Of a stretch of DNA of 64,000 nt, positions 24,501 through 38,400 are shown piece after piece. The notes under the pieces were generated by a model that saw nothing but the letters and a program-made list of their open reading frames with translations, was not told where the DNA came from and searched no databases. Location of the stretch: assembly GCA_009760855.2 (NCBI GenBank), contig WPIO01000076.1, forward strand, positions 1,074,501 through 1,138,500. Direction: 5' to 3'. The position numbers and the translations under genes are program-made. How positions within the stretch are numbered: the first letter of the stretch is position 1; each line of letters opens with the position of its first letter. Origin of the DNA: Cristatella mucedo. Lineage: Eukaryota; Bryozoa; Phylactolaemata; Cristatellidae.

Positions 24501-27500
24501 TTAGATTAATGCCGTACATTGGTCATATTTTGCATACATCGGTCATATTTTTCCATGCATCGGTCATATTCTTCCATGCATCGGTCATATTTTGCCATAC
24601 ATCGGTCATATTTTGGCGTTCTGTTAGCTATTGTTGATGCATCATCTACTATTTAGTATAACGTTTCAGGAAGACCAAAGTGCTCTCTCGAGATGACTTG
24701 ATCCTGCCTTGGAGGCCACTTTATCAGCTCTTTATGAGTACAGCCTATTCTAAGCGAGAGCGCATTGGATTACAGTCAATGCCAAAGTGAGTTTTCTCAC
24801 ATCTAGCATGCCCCTTTTGTCTTGGTCACTGCTTGGAAGTACATGTTGTTCTTGTTGTTTCTTGTAGGACCCTCTTCGTGAACCACATAGTGCATGCTTG
24901 CCGCATGTAAGTGTCAGCGATTGCAGCGCGCGCTCATGCCTGTGTGCCTTGATAGTGTTGGCTTGAAGTCGGTGATATTGGTTGCCTGCATAGTTGCAGG
25001 ATATTATTGGCTCGCAATCGGTGATATTGGTTGCCATCATAGTATTGTACGGCTTCAACCCTACATTAGGGCAGAGCACAACTTGGCCTGCGCATGTCCG
25101 TGCACCTTTGCAGGAGACGACACACTTGTTATCCTCAATTGCTTACTATCCCATAATCCGAGTAAATACTGAGGGTTATAAGAACAGCAATAATAGCGAG
25201 ACATGTGTATAGCGCTGTAGGAGAACCAAATCTCTTTCTGGGCACTTGGCATGTGTGGGAGTGTGGGCAAGCTGCTGCCGCCGTCCGCGACCTGGGACTT
25301 GCACTGTGAGCACCTTCTTGCTGAATGAGCATCGCCCTCCGGCAGTAAAAATAATCGGCACCGAAGCACCATCGGCTGCCAGACGAATGAATTCGATTGC
25401 TTGCCTGGCTGCTTAGTACGCCAGGCAGTAATGTGTTCGTGTGCTCAGAGCGATGCCTTACCTGACAAAGACTGTCGCTGTCAGACAGCGTGGGATGGCC
25501 TCGGAATGTTTGCCGAGCGATGGATCGTCAAGTATTGCTAGCTTGTGAACAAAAGCTTGTTACTGCGTTGGCTGCTTTCTTTCCCCGCAGCTCTTCACCG
25601 CTTCACTGTGCGCTCACAGGCGTAGCACTGTAGCGCTGGAACAGGCCTGGCTGGCATTTCCCCAGGTCGGCAGAGAGGCATGCTCTGCAGCATTGCATGC
25701 CTCTCTTGTCGGAGCAGCTTTCAGTGCAGCCCGTTTTTGCCGAGTCTGGGGTTTAGCTACGGTGCTTGCTTGAGGCATCGTGGAAAGGTTCTTTTGCTGA
25801 AGTAGAAGTAGGCAAGTGATAGGTTCAGAGAGAGAAGTGCGAGGCTCTGAAGCTTGTGAATAGCACTGACTGGACCTGAGCAGAAAGCCACATTGCCAGT
25901 CATCTTCCTGCAGCAGAGCAGGCTGCTAGTCGAGCGAGTGGAGGACATTGTTGTCAGCTGACCGCCTGTCTGCCTGCTGGCTGGCTCTCAAAGCATTATG
26001 CACCAAAATTGAGAGGAAGCTTCACTACACGGTCAATTATTGTTTTGTTTCGGTTTGCATTCCAGAAGCGTCGAGAAAACCCAACTCATCTATGTTAAGC
26101 ATCACTGCAATGCACGTTAGCTTCTTTCCTTTCATGTTGCCCGTGCATGCTTTTTCAGCTGCTTTGTGTGCTCGCTCTCTGTGTCACTGCCTTTAGGCGC
26201 GTATTGCTGTTCTGGTTCGATGCCGCCCGCGGTGAGCTCATGCTGATACTGTTGCAGTTACTTTGCCAATGAGGCTACACAGGAAATGCTTGACGAGTGG
26301 TGGCCGTGGGTTTCGCCGCTCGGCACCGATGTCGGGCGTGCGATGCGCTTGTTCGACTGCTTCCTGCCGACGATTATCTTGCCATCTCATCATCACATGG
26401 GATTCAAGTAATGATACTGAGGCAGCGGCTGTACTGCGTCCAGTGTCCGTGCTACAATTCGGCATTTGATCTCTTTGAGCATCACCGTGCTTCGTCTTCT
26501 TTCTGTCAAACTGGAGCAGCAGTGTATGCCGTCCCGAATTTGTTTGTATCTATTTTCTTGGGTTCTTTGCTGCATTAGTGAACCGTTATTGCGATGCAGA
26601 GCCCAGCAAAGCAAGCAGAGCCCAGCAAAGTGTTCCACGTGTAGTCAGCTGTGTGCGCACTAGCATCATTTTTAATTGGCCACCGGCTTGCCCCTTTTTC
26701 GCCGTTGGAAAGTGAAGTGCGCTGCTTAGATGATTTGGCTTTAGAAGGTGTTATCCGTCGGTCAGTGATTCCTTACTGCCTAGTTTGGTGTCGGCGCTGA
26801 GTTGCCGTGAGTAATGACTTATGCAGCATTTGAGGTTATGGCTTGTGATGCCAGTTCAGTGGAGCCACTTGGTTGGTACGTATAGTTGTAATAATAATGT
26901 CTGTTGTATAGCACCCTCAGAGAACCAAATCTCTGTCCATGCAGCTCACTGCAAGAGAGGCTACAGCCAAGACTAAATGGCAAGCAACGTATATCATGCT
27001 TAGTCGACCATCCAATAGCATACCAGTATCATGTTTAGACAAGCTCAGCGTGTTAATTAAAATCTAGGTTTAATAAGCACTCAGCAGTTATAGTGTAGCT
27101 AGCTCATCGATACCTGTTTTGTAATTATGGATTGGGTTTTCCCCTATTTTCGTGTAGCTCCATCGGATGCACATCGGTGCAGACCACCATGCTCGTGCAC
27201 ACTGTATAGGTCAACTTTGCGTTGGCGATTCTGTGCTGCATTGCTGAACTTGCCACTGAAGAATGGCATGGCATGTCCTTTAATAATTATTTTTGCAGTT
27301 TTATCGCATGACAGAAGCTGAATTCTTGTTTAAAAGTACAGACTGGTGTATAGAATGTGTTGGTCTGCTAGAATGAAAGTGTCCAGTGAGAGTGTCCAGA
27401 CAGGCAGAGTTTGCCTCTCGTGGTTGGCAAGGTGCATGGGTTGTATGTTCTCTCTGACCTACCAAGCACTTAAATACACCCTTGTCTAAATAAATTCGGC

Positions 27501-30500
27501 TGTCTTCATGCATTTGTATTTTCAACCTGCATGATTTCCCTTTGCTGAAAGATTCGACTTACCGTGAACCGGTGTAGGAATTTATTGATTTGACTTTGAT
27601 GAGTACCCTCACACCTGACCCCCCCCCCTACTTTGTTCAGGTGATACGGTCCTCGTTCACTTGGAAGTTTGATCAGATCTCTCGCCCACCAGGCCTTGAC
27701 TGGTCTTCATGCAGTATCCTATCTAGATTAGGCTAGTCTGCTTGTTCCCTATGAGAAATGCAGGTAAATGCCACTCTACTTTTGACGACAGGTTAAATAC
27801 CTGCTTGCTGACTGATAGTATAGGATCGCTCAGATTGTTGACAATCTTCTAGTATCATGATAATACAAATGTCTTTTCACATTTGGAAACAAAACGATGC
27901 TATCAGGTGCAAATAATCTTGTGATGGTACTTTTAGTTATAACTTGTCTTATATTAAGCAGTTTTTTCACATCACTGCTTGATTTGCCTGGTAGTGTAGG
28001 CTTTTGAGGGTCATTGTGACTTCTCACCATCATTAACTTTACTGAGTCCTTGCATTTAAATTATAGTGGGTAGGAGTTGGTGACAGGTACTGCGCAAAAT
28101 TTCCTCCTTAAGCACTTGTTTTCTCATTTGACTGTCTGTCTTAGGCATAAGTTGGCCTTGAGGTGACATGAATGCATATTATTGATGGTTTTATGAATTG
28201 GTGCACTGGGGGAGCGCGAGATTTTATCGCTGAGGCATATTTTGGTACCTAAAAAGTCTAGAGAAGTCCAGAAGATTCTGTTTGTGGTTCTAATACAACC
28301 CGCAAAGCCTAATCTTGTTTGCTCTGTGCTATTAAATTTCGCACTGGGGAAATGTTTAGCTACAATGAGAAGCTTACTTCATCTTGATTTTCGTGGTTTC
28401 TTACTGGCTATCCAAACGTCTCGTGATTTTTTCTGTGCATGCTTATGTACGGGAGGTAATTTGTGCACTTCCTGACCACACCACTTGCTTGAAACTTATC
28501 ATCCAGTGCTCTCCCACCACGGGAAAGACGAAGGAACAAAATGGAGAAATGTATGTATAATAATTTTTAAGAATTAATAATAATTATTACTAATTATAAA
28601 CCAAGCAGCAAAAAGCTTCTTGCATGCGGATATGCTTGTGGCTGCTGTATCTGTGGTACGATTTTTCCTAAAAGTAGTTTTACTTGTAGCTGGCTATCTG
28701 TCTAAAAGTGATCTTTACTTGTTGCAGGTTGTGGCTTAAAGACTTGATGAAATGGTATGAAAGTAGTGATGGATCGCCTTATATGGAGAGGGTATGCTAT
28801 GATGCAAATGCTTGATGAATAAAAGACATTTGCTCTTGTAATTGTAATGATAATGGAATTTACCTGGTTTCTAGTATGTCATCAGTTTAATTTCTAAACT
28901 GGCAGCGAGCAACATTGGATATGTCGACTGGGAGCCATATGCATGCGTGGTGAGTGAGCCTAACTTGTGCTTTGCATCGATTTGAGGCATGTGTGCTATT
29001 CCTTACGTGTTGATTACTCTCTATTTCTCAGATATTTGCAAGGACACTCAAGAGTTCTTCGTTGCAAGTTGGGCCTGCCTATTTACATAGACAGACTGTC
29101 CCTCCAGCCTATGAAAGCAAGACGACAAGTCAGTTGATAGTTTCGATGATTGATAAAAAAAACAGTGTCATGCAACTTCTCGAGAAGCTTGTCAAGGCAC
29201 TTGAGTCGTATTTTCATCCGTCAAACAACGGCACATGGACGGTAAGCCAGCAACTAGTTAATGACTTGCTTGGCGATTCTGCCGTGCTTATATCAGCTGT
29301 GAACTGGTGTGTGGCAAGTATGTTGAGTCGTATTTTTGCCATCGGTCAGCTGGGCTGTATCAAATATGCATATCAGCTTACAATTAATTATTGCTTTTTA
29401 TGTGCAGAAAGGCTTGCACTCTTTTCTCGTGGACCTGGTCGATGCGTTTGTTAAAAGAGTGTTCAGGTAAGAAATGCCTTTGGATGGCAAGCAGTGCATC
29501 TGCTTTTGTGAGGACTGCATAATGTCTGTTTAAACATAGCTATGGGAAGCATCTTAAATGTAGCACTGTGACTAAGTAGTTTATTAGCCCGTGATTATTG
29601 TGTGCCTTTTTATTATATGGAATGTAATGTAATGTATCTCCGTCAGTAACTCCACAAAGTCATAAAGACTATGTGGGCGTTACGCAGGAGAGTTTTGTAT
29701 AGCGCACTCACAGCCTAAGCGGCTTTCGGTACGCATTCGGTAGCCAACAGACTTCGTTTCACGCAACAAAGAGAAAGTGGGAAGCGTAGCAGAGTTAGGA
29801 GAGCAGTTGAGGTAGTGAGTAGCATAGAAGTAGCAGTTCAGGACAGCTGAAAAAGATGTGCCATAGTCGGCAGTTGGAGAGTAGATGTCGTTGCGTAAGA
29901 ATTGTGGAAGTGAGTTCCACAGCCTAGGACCTGCAGAGCTAAAGCTTCTGTCGCCAACTGTCTTTAAGCGGAGGAATGGGACAGCTAATTTATTGTCCAC
30001 ACAGGACCTGAGGGCACGAACAGGCTGAAACTGATGTAGCAGTTCAGCTAGGTACGAAGGAGCCAAGCCGTGGCGGGCCTTGTGGCTCAGCCTAAGAACT
30101 TTGCTCCGTATCCTTTGCTCAACCGGCAGCCATCCTAGCTCTTCCAGCAAATGTGACACGTGCTCAATGAAAGCCTCAGTTTACTTTGGGGTGGCAAAGG
30201 AACTCCCTCCGTAGAGCTGCCTTTACAATCTCCTATTCTGTATCGAAATGACTCATCCTGTGTAGCTACATTTCGATTGACATCTTTGCTGCCGATTTTT
30301 AGCTGACTCCCTCTTACCCACAACGGCATCATGGGAGGGTTACTTTGTATTATATACCAAAGAGGAGATAACTTGAAATGGCCCTCATCAAGCCGACTCC
30401 CCCCCCCCCCGAATCCAGGTTGCGGCTGCAGTAATAATGTCCGACAAAGTTGGAGCAGTGAAGGGCCTGAACTGAAGCTAGTCAGAATAAAGCTTATAGT

Positions 30501-33500
30501 CGTATAGTCAGAATGAAGCTCAAGCCCATCTGCAGTAGTCCAGTCAGCTGCTACTTTGTTGTACAGGGTTAACACCAAGTAGAGGTCAGTTGAACAGCCT
30601 TATTTGTATAGCAGCAGAAAAGACTTAGTGGCAATCAGTGAACTCACCCCCTACCCCTAATGGATTGCCTGCTTCAGGTCTCGAACTCATGACCTAGGTC
30701 TTGTAATGTGTGCACCTTACCCCTAGGCTGAGACCCCTCCCTGCATGTCCCGGGCAGCGATGTTGAATGTTCGTCTCGCTCTTTCCTACACCTGACTGTG
30801 AAGTAGAAACAAGCTCAGCTTCCTTCTGCAGTCATCTATGTGGAAGAAAGCCCTAGTGACACAGAGTAGGAATATTTTTGGTTGTATTTTGAGAGTGTAG
30901 CTATGTAAACTCGGATCAGCTTCAGATGGACATGTGGCTGTAAACACAGCTATACTTAGATATCAGATTGTGAAAGACGTGTGACTGGATATCTGGGAGA
31001 TAGATAGATAGTAATAGTACATGCCAATCGGTTAGTCATGATAGCAGTTAGGTCTTCTATTACTTTATCACGGCATTTGAAGCTCGTAACATTCCTGGAT
31101 TCTTTCTGCATGCTGTAGTGACTGCTGCTACCTTTATGTCATAATGGATATGTTCGTAAGGCGGTTGCTTTTCACGACCTCAGTCCCGAGGTCGTGGGTC
31201 CGAATCCTGTGGTAGGCGATCCTTTATTGCCGCTGTAAGCGGTGGTGATAGCTGTAAAGGCTCTGTCGCTATACAAAGAGGCTCTTGAATCAGCTAGTAT
31301 TTTTTATTACTCCCAGAGGGTTTCAAATTTTTTTTATGTCAGTAAAACTGCTAACTGATATTTGCTGTCTTTGCTTGGGTCTTCTTTTTTAAGTGTGATA
31401 AAAAGTTTGAGGTGCTGAGGAGACAAGTCATCTCGTATACCATTTCATATGTATGTGAAAGCAATTTCTCATGGTTAAAACTTTTGAAACATCTTCAGTG
31501 GAAGTCGAAGACACGCGAGCTTACGAAGCAGCTGATTGTCTCTGCTGCTTGCATGACTACTTATTAGTCAACTGCATGGGACCAATCACAATGCTTATGC
31601 GCTTTTGTATCAGCAGTCTAACTTCAATCACCGATGATGCTGCATGTGGCTTAAGGAACCAGTTTTGAGTATTCATTCCTCGCACATTTTTGTTACTTTG
31701 CAGTGAGCGCTACAGAAAACCTGTGTGGTTCGTCTTCATTCCTGACGATGCCAAGTTGGAAGATGACCAGATAATAAGTTTTGTAAACATCGTTAAACCA
31801 GTGGCCTTTCTAGGAATGTTTTGCAAGCAGGAATCGGTGACATCTCTACATGCACTGAATGGTCTAGCATGCCTGCGACCAGAACTCGTCATTCCTGAGC
31901 TCGTAGATAGGTATGATATGTTATTGTAGGTGATGTAAGGGCTGTGCTTCCTGTACATTATGCCATAATTTGTGGTTTTGGTCTTTACACAGCCGGTGAT
32001 GATGTAGCATTTATTGGCGACAGAAGCTTTAGCTCTGCAGGTCCTAGACTGTGGAACTCGCTTCCACAATTCTTACGCAACGACATCTACTCTCCAACTG
32101 CCGACTATGGCACATCTTTTTCAGCGGTCCTGAACTGCTACTTCTATGCTACTCACTACCTCAACTGCTCTCCTAACTCTGCTATGCTTCCCACTTTCTC
32201 TTTGTTGCGTGAGACGAAGTCTGTTGGCTACCGAATGCGTACCGAAAGCCGCTTAGGCTGTGAGTGCGCTATACAAAACTCTCCTGCGTAACGCCCACAT
32301 GGTCTTTATGACTTTGTGGAGTTACTGACGGAGATACATTACATATTTGGGAATATGATTACTTCTGTGGTACATGTTGAACCAGCAAATTTACACGGAT
32401 TTTCCCCAAGACCGACGGTAAAAGACCCACTTGAAAGTTCTATTACCAATTGCAAATAACTTGTCTAAGACTAATAGACTAGGACTAAGACTTGTCTAAG
32501 ATTGCATTGGTCTTTTGCTAACATTGCATGCAATGTTGCCCAAAAATCAACACCAGTCTTAAACGGCAAACTTGGTCTCGATGGCTCTTATTCTGGAAGA
32601 CCTCATATCGAAGTTCCTCTCCCCATTTAAGAAGTCCGACAGCCCTCCGTATGTCATACTCATTGTTTTCCTTCTTAGAACACTAGATTTGGTGCTGCTC
32701 TGCATAGTTAACATAATAGAGACACGTATGTCCTTAGCCTCAGGTCTTGTCTGTGCCTTCTTGAAAGGGCCTGTTGTGACGCCACTCATTAAGAAGTCGA
32801 CGCTAGAGCAATAGAACTCAAGCAACTTCTGCCTAGTCTCGCTGTTGCTGTAACTCTCGACCACACTGTAAGGAGTAATGTTAGACCAACTAAACTCATA
32901 CAACCAAACCTTTAGACCTTGCAAGTAAGTTTCTGTCACGTTTTAGAGCAAATCACCTAAAGAGTCAGCACTGCTGTGAATATCTAACCACCCTGCCTTC
33001 TCAGAATAGCTGATTTATGTAGTCTCGCTGCTTTTTCTGCTTGATCTCTTGGTAGTGTTGGATGTTATTCATCAAAACTCCCTCTCGAGCACGCGGGACA
33101 TCTCTTTCACTAGACTACAATAGCTTAGGCTATGTCACAGTGGGAGATTTCTGAGCATGGATATACTCTCCCTCTGCTGTGATCTTCGAGCACAGTCTAG
33201 GCCTCCATTTCTTTGCAGATGACATTTAGCTGTACCCGTGCTTTGATTCTTCCCTACCTTCCAGCACATTGAATTACTTCAGCTCTCGTGCAGCATGTAT
33301 TGCTGACATTTGCACACATGGCAGCAGACTTTCTCTGGTCGAATGACGATACATCTAACTCACCAGCATTGGCAAACCAAGTGTTTCTCAGAAATCCTAA
33401 AGCCTTACCATCAAGAAAGTGCTCTGTCATTGTATATCTCCTGTATTATCTGCACTCAATACCTTGACAGTGCTGCAGTTGCTGGCAGTCGAACTGCCTG

Positions 33501-35368
33501 TGCACTTGCATGCTCTGACACCTGTTTCTGTGCAGTGTATGCTAGAAAACTTTTGGTAGTCTGTGATTTGATCATGCTCCCATTACAGCATAGGTAAAGT
33601 GCCTTGAAAGAGATTAAGTTCTTTGAGGGTGCTATACAAATATATTATTATTATAGCCTGGAACTCAATACCGACAGATGGCATAGCATCCCTCGACTTG
33701 AAATTTAAAAGAAACTAAACATTCATCTGTATATGCTCCGCTCAAAATGAGTTCATAATAGTAATAATGCACTTGATAAAGTGCCCTCAGAGAACTGGAT
33801 CTCTTTCTAGGCGCTTTATGTTTGCTTTCTTCTTTTTTGTGCTCAAGCATGCTGAAATTGTGGCTGATACCAGTAATCATTTGGCATCACCTTTCCAGCA
33901 TGTTACAAAAATGAGTAGCAGCAAAAGAGCCTTAACGGCTAGCACTACACTGCATCAGGTTGCATGCTGACCCTGTGCATGTCACCCCTAACCATATTAT
34001 TCATTTCGTTTGTTTTTTTCAAGCATGATTTTACTTACCATTCAATGGCATTTCACTTTACAGCAAATGTAAAGCGCCTAGAGAGAGATTAAGTTCTCTG
34101 AGGGCGCTTTATCAAGTGAATTATTATTATTATTATTACACTTGCAGTGCAGACCCTGGGGTTAAATAAAGCTTCAAGACATTTACTTCTCTTAGGATGC
34201 TGTACGGGTTTATTATTATTATTGTTATTATTATTATTATAGTCGCAGAGCTGTAGCCAACTGCCTGAAGCTACTAAGCAAGGTGTGAGCAATGGCATGC
34301 AGTATTATTGGTTATTTGTGTTCACTTGTGTATTCACAATGCAATTACTACCTGTGTGTGCTTTCAATATTCTATGCCCCATCGGTCTACTAGTGCAATA
34401 ACAATTCCATGTTTATTTAACTCAGCTGCAACTCAGGAACTTGGAGCTAATGAAAGTGCAAGCTTCGTTAATTAACACTATATCTCAAGGTTGGCATCCT
34501 TGAATGACCATATGTATGTATATTGGGTTGTCGCCCATGAGGTGATTGCACTTTATGACCCAGATCATGGGTTCGAGTCGATTATTTATTTTCTGCTGCA
34601 AACGAAGTCAAAGCCGCAAAGGCTGTCATGCTGCGGTATATAAGGCTGTTGACTCAGCCGACCTTTCCTGTTTTGTTTTAGTTTGTAGTGGTTTACATAT
34701 TAAATGTGAGTACCTTTATTATAGATTTAGTCGGTAAGGCAAGCAATGAATTAAGATTTGGGACTTTTCCAGACTAATTCTCACCGGTTCTTGTCTGCAT
34801 GCCTCCGTCTGGCAATACCCTCTAAATTGGATGGTTGTACCAATTTTCTTCATTTGCATGTGCTAACTGGTTGCATGCGCGAGTCCAAATACTGCATATG
34901 CATTGCTCGGCGATGATTTGGCTCTTGTGGACCCCATCTCTCTTTTTGCCTTACGTGATAGTAGTTATTCTTATCGGAATGCTGCAGATTTCTAGAAGAT
35001 AGCTTTATCAAGTGCATTATTATTATTATTGTTATTATTATTATTATAGTGTCTTCAGTGATCTCCTCATTGGTCTCCTCATTGGAGTCTATTACTGTGT
35101 CTGTCCTCATCGAAACGTGGTGCATGCACACATCTAGCTGTATGCACGAAGAAAGAAAATGGAAGATTTGTCCCCCAATAGATTGTCCCAGACAGATGGC
35201 TCATGCTTGCTTCAGATCTTGCTGAAGACGAGGTCCAGGAAGTAGCTTTTTGGCATGGCAGGCTACAGTCGTTAGGGTTATGCTAGCAGTAGAGCACTCG
35301 TGGCCACATGCCACCGTTATGCCTGCTCAATTTGAATGGCACCTGGACATTTCTTGCACCTGGCTGTG

Positions 35369-35442
<74 letters not shown>

Positions 35443-38400
35443 TGTGAATGTGATGTTGCTTCCATTTAAACCTTGGGAAAATGAATTATCCCGCCTGTTC
35501 AAAAGATACAGATTTGTAGTCCCACTGGGATCCACAGCCATACTCTCTGGCCACAAGCTTTCTGACGACCCAATTTGCTTCTGTTTGGGTGGCGGAAATG
35601 CAACACAAATCTTAGGTTGTTGATGTATGCAGCCACTATGGGCTGTAAATGGGTCTTGGAGTTACGTCAGTGATAAGAATGGAAGTGGACCGTGTGTCTT
35701 GCAAGGCCATCTCAAGTACAGGCCGATTGCTGGCCGTTGCATTTCTGTCAGTGTGGCCCAGCTTTTGGCTATGGTATCTTGAGAACCGAGCATGCATACG
35801 ATGGAGATGCATAGATATCGAATGCTCTCGCTTCTGCTCTTCAAGGCATAAATCTATAAACTGTAGGTGCACCTAAGTTCCAAGCGCTGAACTCAGTTGC
35901 TGTGAGGCCATTTGATTTCTTTCACTGCAGGCTCTACCAGTCGTTGGAGACTCTCACCGAACCTCACCGACTGCATGCTACACTCTTAACGACTATGGCC
36001 GTGGCTCGGCCTATGGTGCAAGGAGGGCAAGGATTTCCAACAGGCAGACTTCACGTTCTTCCTATACTCAACCTAGTCTTGCCTGGCATCGACGCGAATG
36101 ACCACTTCAAGACCATGGTATCCTGGCTTTCAGCAGTGTGCCAGTTGCTTTGTATAGGCTCAGCATATTTGTCTTATGCCTGACGTGTTTGCTTTAAATC
36201 ATGTACCAAGTGTCTGCGATGATGAAATATGACGTATAGTGTGAAGCCACTCAGTAGCTAAATGCTCAAAGCTTGTGAAAAAGCTTGAAAGGCTTGCCAG
36301 TTCTTTCATTGTCAAAGAGTACGGTTGTGTGATTTCTTTTAGTTTCTATTAATGTCGGCTATAACTTGAATCGTTTAATGTCTTTTTTGCCTGTAACAGC
36401 ACTCTAGTTTAATTGGAACCTTGTCTGTTGGCGAGAATATGTCTCGACCAACTGTCGCAATGTTCAACTTCCATCATCACTGCGGGATTTGCATAAAACG
36501 TTAGCCTGGCAATTTGTTGGAAGCTCAGCGTAGCGAAAAAGCAAAGAGAAATACCACGTGATACCGTATCTGGCTGTGAAAGCAGCAGATCGGTGGATGA
36601 GCTTGAAAGACACAAATTGAATCTGTGCTACCTTGTCAGCAGAGCTATTGTGAACGCCAACTTGCTCGATGTTCTCTGGAAGGCTTAGTTGCCCCTGACC
36701 TCACCCTGGCACCATCTTTTGCTTAGGTGAACTGGATGGGATAAGTAATACTCGCGTGGCGATGTATTTATGGGTACTTAAGTAACCCCACAGACGAGAA
36801 TTCCTGTCAGGTTTTGAGAAAAAAAACGCAAATATGCAAATACCAATGCACATTCATTATAAATTAAAATGATCAGGCTAAGATAAATACCTCCATAAAT
36901 AAAAATGCTCACGAAGACTTGAAACTGTTCACGTGACACTGAAGAAACTGAAGATCTTTTGGATATTGCCAGAGGCATTGTCATTATCGTGTAAATTGTT
37001 TGTCAAGGGTAGAACCTTGACCTCACTTATCCAAGGTTGACTGGGTCGGTGCCTGGGGTGGAAAAGGAGCTGAAGTCCGATGCATCCATCCCTCTGTTAC
37101 ACTCAGGTTGATTGCAAATTAAAGCACGCAGATGTGGTGCTACAGAGTCAATCTTTGTAAAAAAAAAAAAAAAATGTCTGCGTGGATTTGTGTGTCGACA
37201 TCTATTATTTTGCTTAACTAGTGTGTTACTGGTAATGGCTTCCTCAAGTTCCACACCTTCTCTTGGATACATAAGCCTGTAAAATCCAATCCGAAACTAT
37301 AGGGACAGTTGCCCACATGTCTTTCAAACATTACCATATTTAGAACACTCACCGGGATTTTAGAATTCTGGTTTGCAATTTTTGGTAGCCAGCAAATAAA
37401 CTTAATAACCCAACCCGGTGGAACAATGTAGATATATATATATATATGTATGTATGTACGCGTGCATTCGTGCCCAGTACGAAACCGTATGGGAGGGTAA
37501 CCAAATTTCAAGATTGCTTAAAAAATAGTTTAGCGAGCGAATGCTTTTGGGTCGTTGTCGTGTTAGAAAATCTACTCCAGTCTGCAAAGTGTCATCGCTC
37601 TTGGGAGTCCTACGTTGTGACGACGAAGATCTAGATGTTTTAGATCATGATGTTGGATATGCAGTGAAGGACTTTGACCCCACATTTCTGCTGATGAAGT
37701 GCCTCTTTGCCATGGCACCTTCCCCCTCCCGAACGAATTTGACCGCTGGCTGTAGACATAAAGTATTTTCGTCAGATTGCAAATGCACGTACTGGGTGGT
37801 TTTCTCTTAGCAACTTGAGAATGTGGACCACCCTCGTCTAATCGCCTTCTGATTGTGTCACATTTAACTCGTTCTCCAGTTGATGCTTGCAGAATGTGAG
37901 CAAGTTTGTGGGATCAGTACACTAGCTAGGCTGCAAAGAGTGCTTGCTGAAGAGGTCTGGCATTTCTCCTCCTACGGTGGCCAGAAAACTGGGGAGATTA
38001 AGAAACCAATAACCAGAAACGAAGGATTAACGAGTACCCAAACTCAGCTGTCATTGCTCAACATTTTAGTCCAGTTTTAGGACGGTGCTTTCTCTCGTAG
38101 TGTTAGCGTAGGGCATTGTGTCGCATTTTCAGGGCTCACGGTATATTTTAAATTTCTCACGTTGCATGAAACCACACTCGTCGGTATCGATCGCTTCCGG
38201 TCCGGTCAGGGCAGGTGGCTGAGGAAGTGTTGCTAATCGGCCAAATTTAGATGCTAATTAATTTTGTGTTTTTAGATGTGAACAGGCTAATAAAAGTATG
38301 TTAATTTTGCCTTTACTTCAGTTCGTTCTAACGTTGTATCTGTATGCATCGGTCACCACTGAACATGATTGTTTGAATGTAGGGTGCCTTGCATGTGATC

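Larger units (their letters stand above)
29467..31703 (+). other. PSME4: PSME4 intron 9
   Basis: A 2.2-kb intron with LINE-B (minus strand, 29620-30175), a poly-C tract (30399-30410), a SINE-1 on the minus strand (30594-30735) and a SINE-1 on the plus strand (31150-31312). The two SINEs form an inverted pair. Confidence 0.8.
31911..35930 (+). other. PSME4: PSME4 intron 10
   Basis: A 4-kb intron carrying inverted LINE-B, an old LINE-A copy, several LINE-A tails, SINE-1 pieces and a TG microsatellite, each listed separately. The stretch 35442-35930 shows nothing recognisable. Confidence 0.8.
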
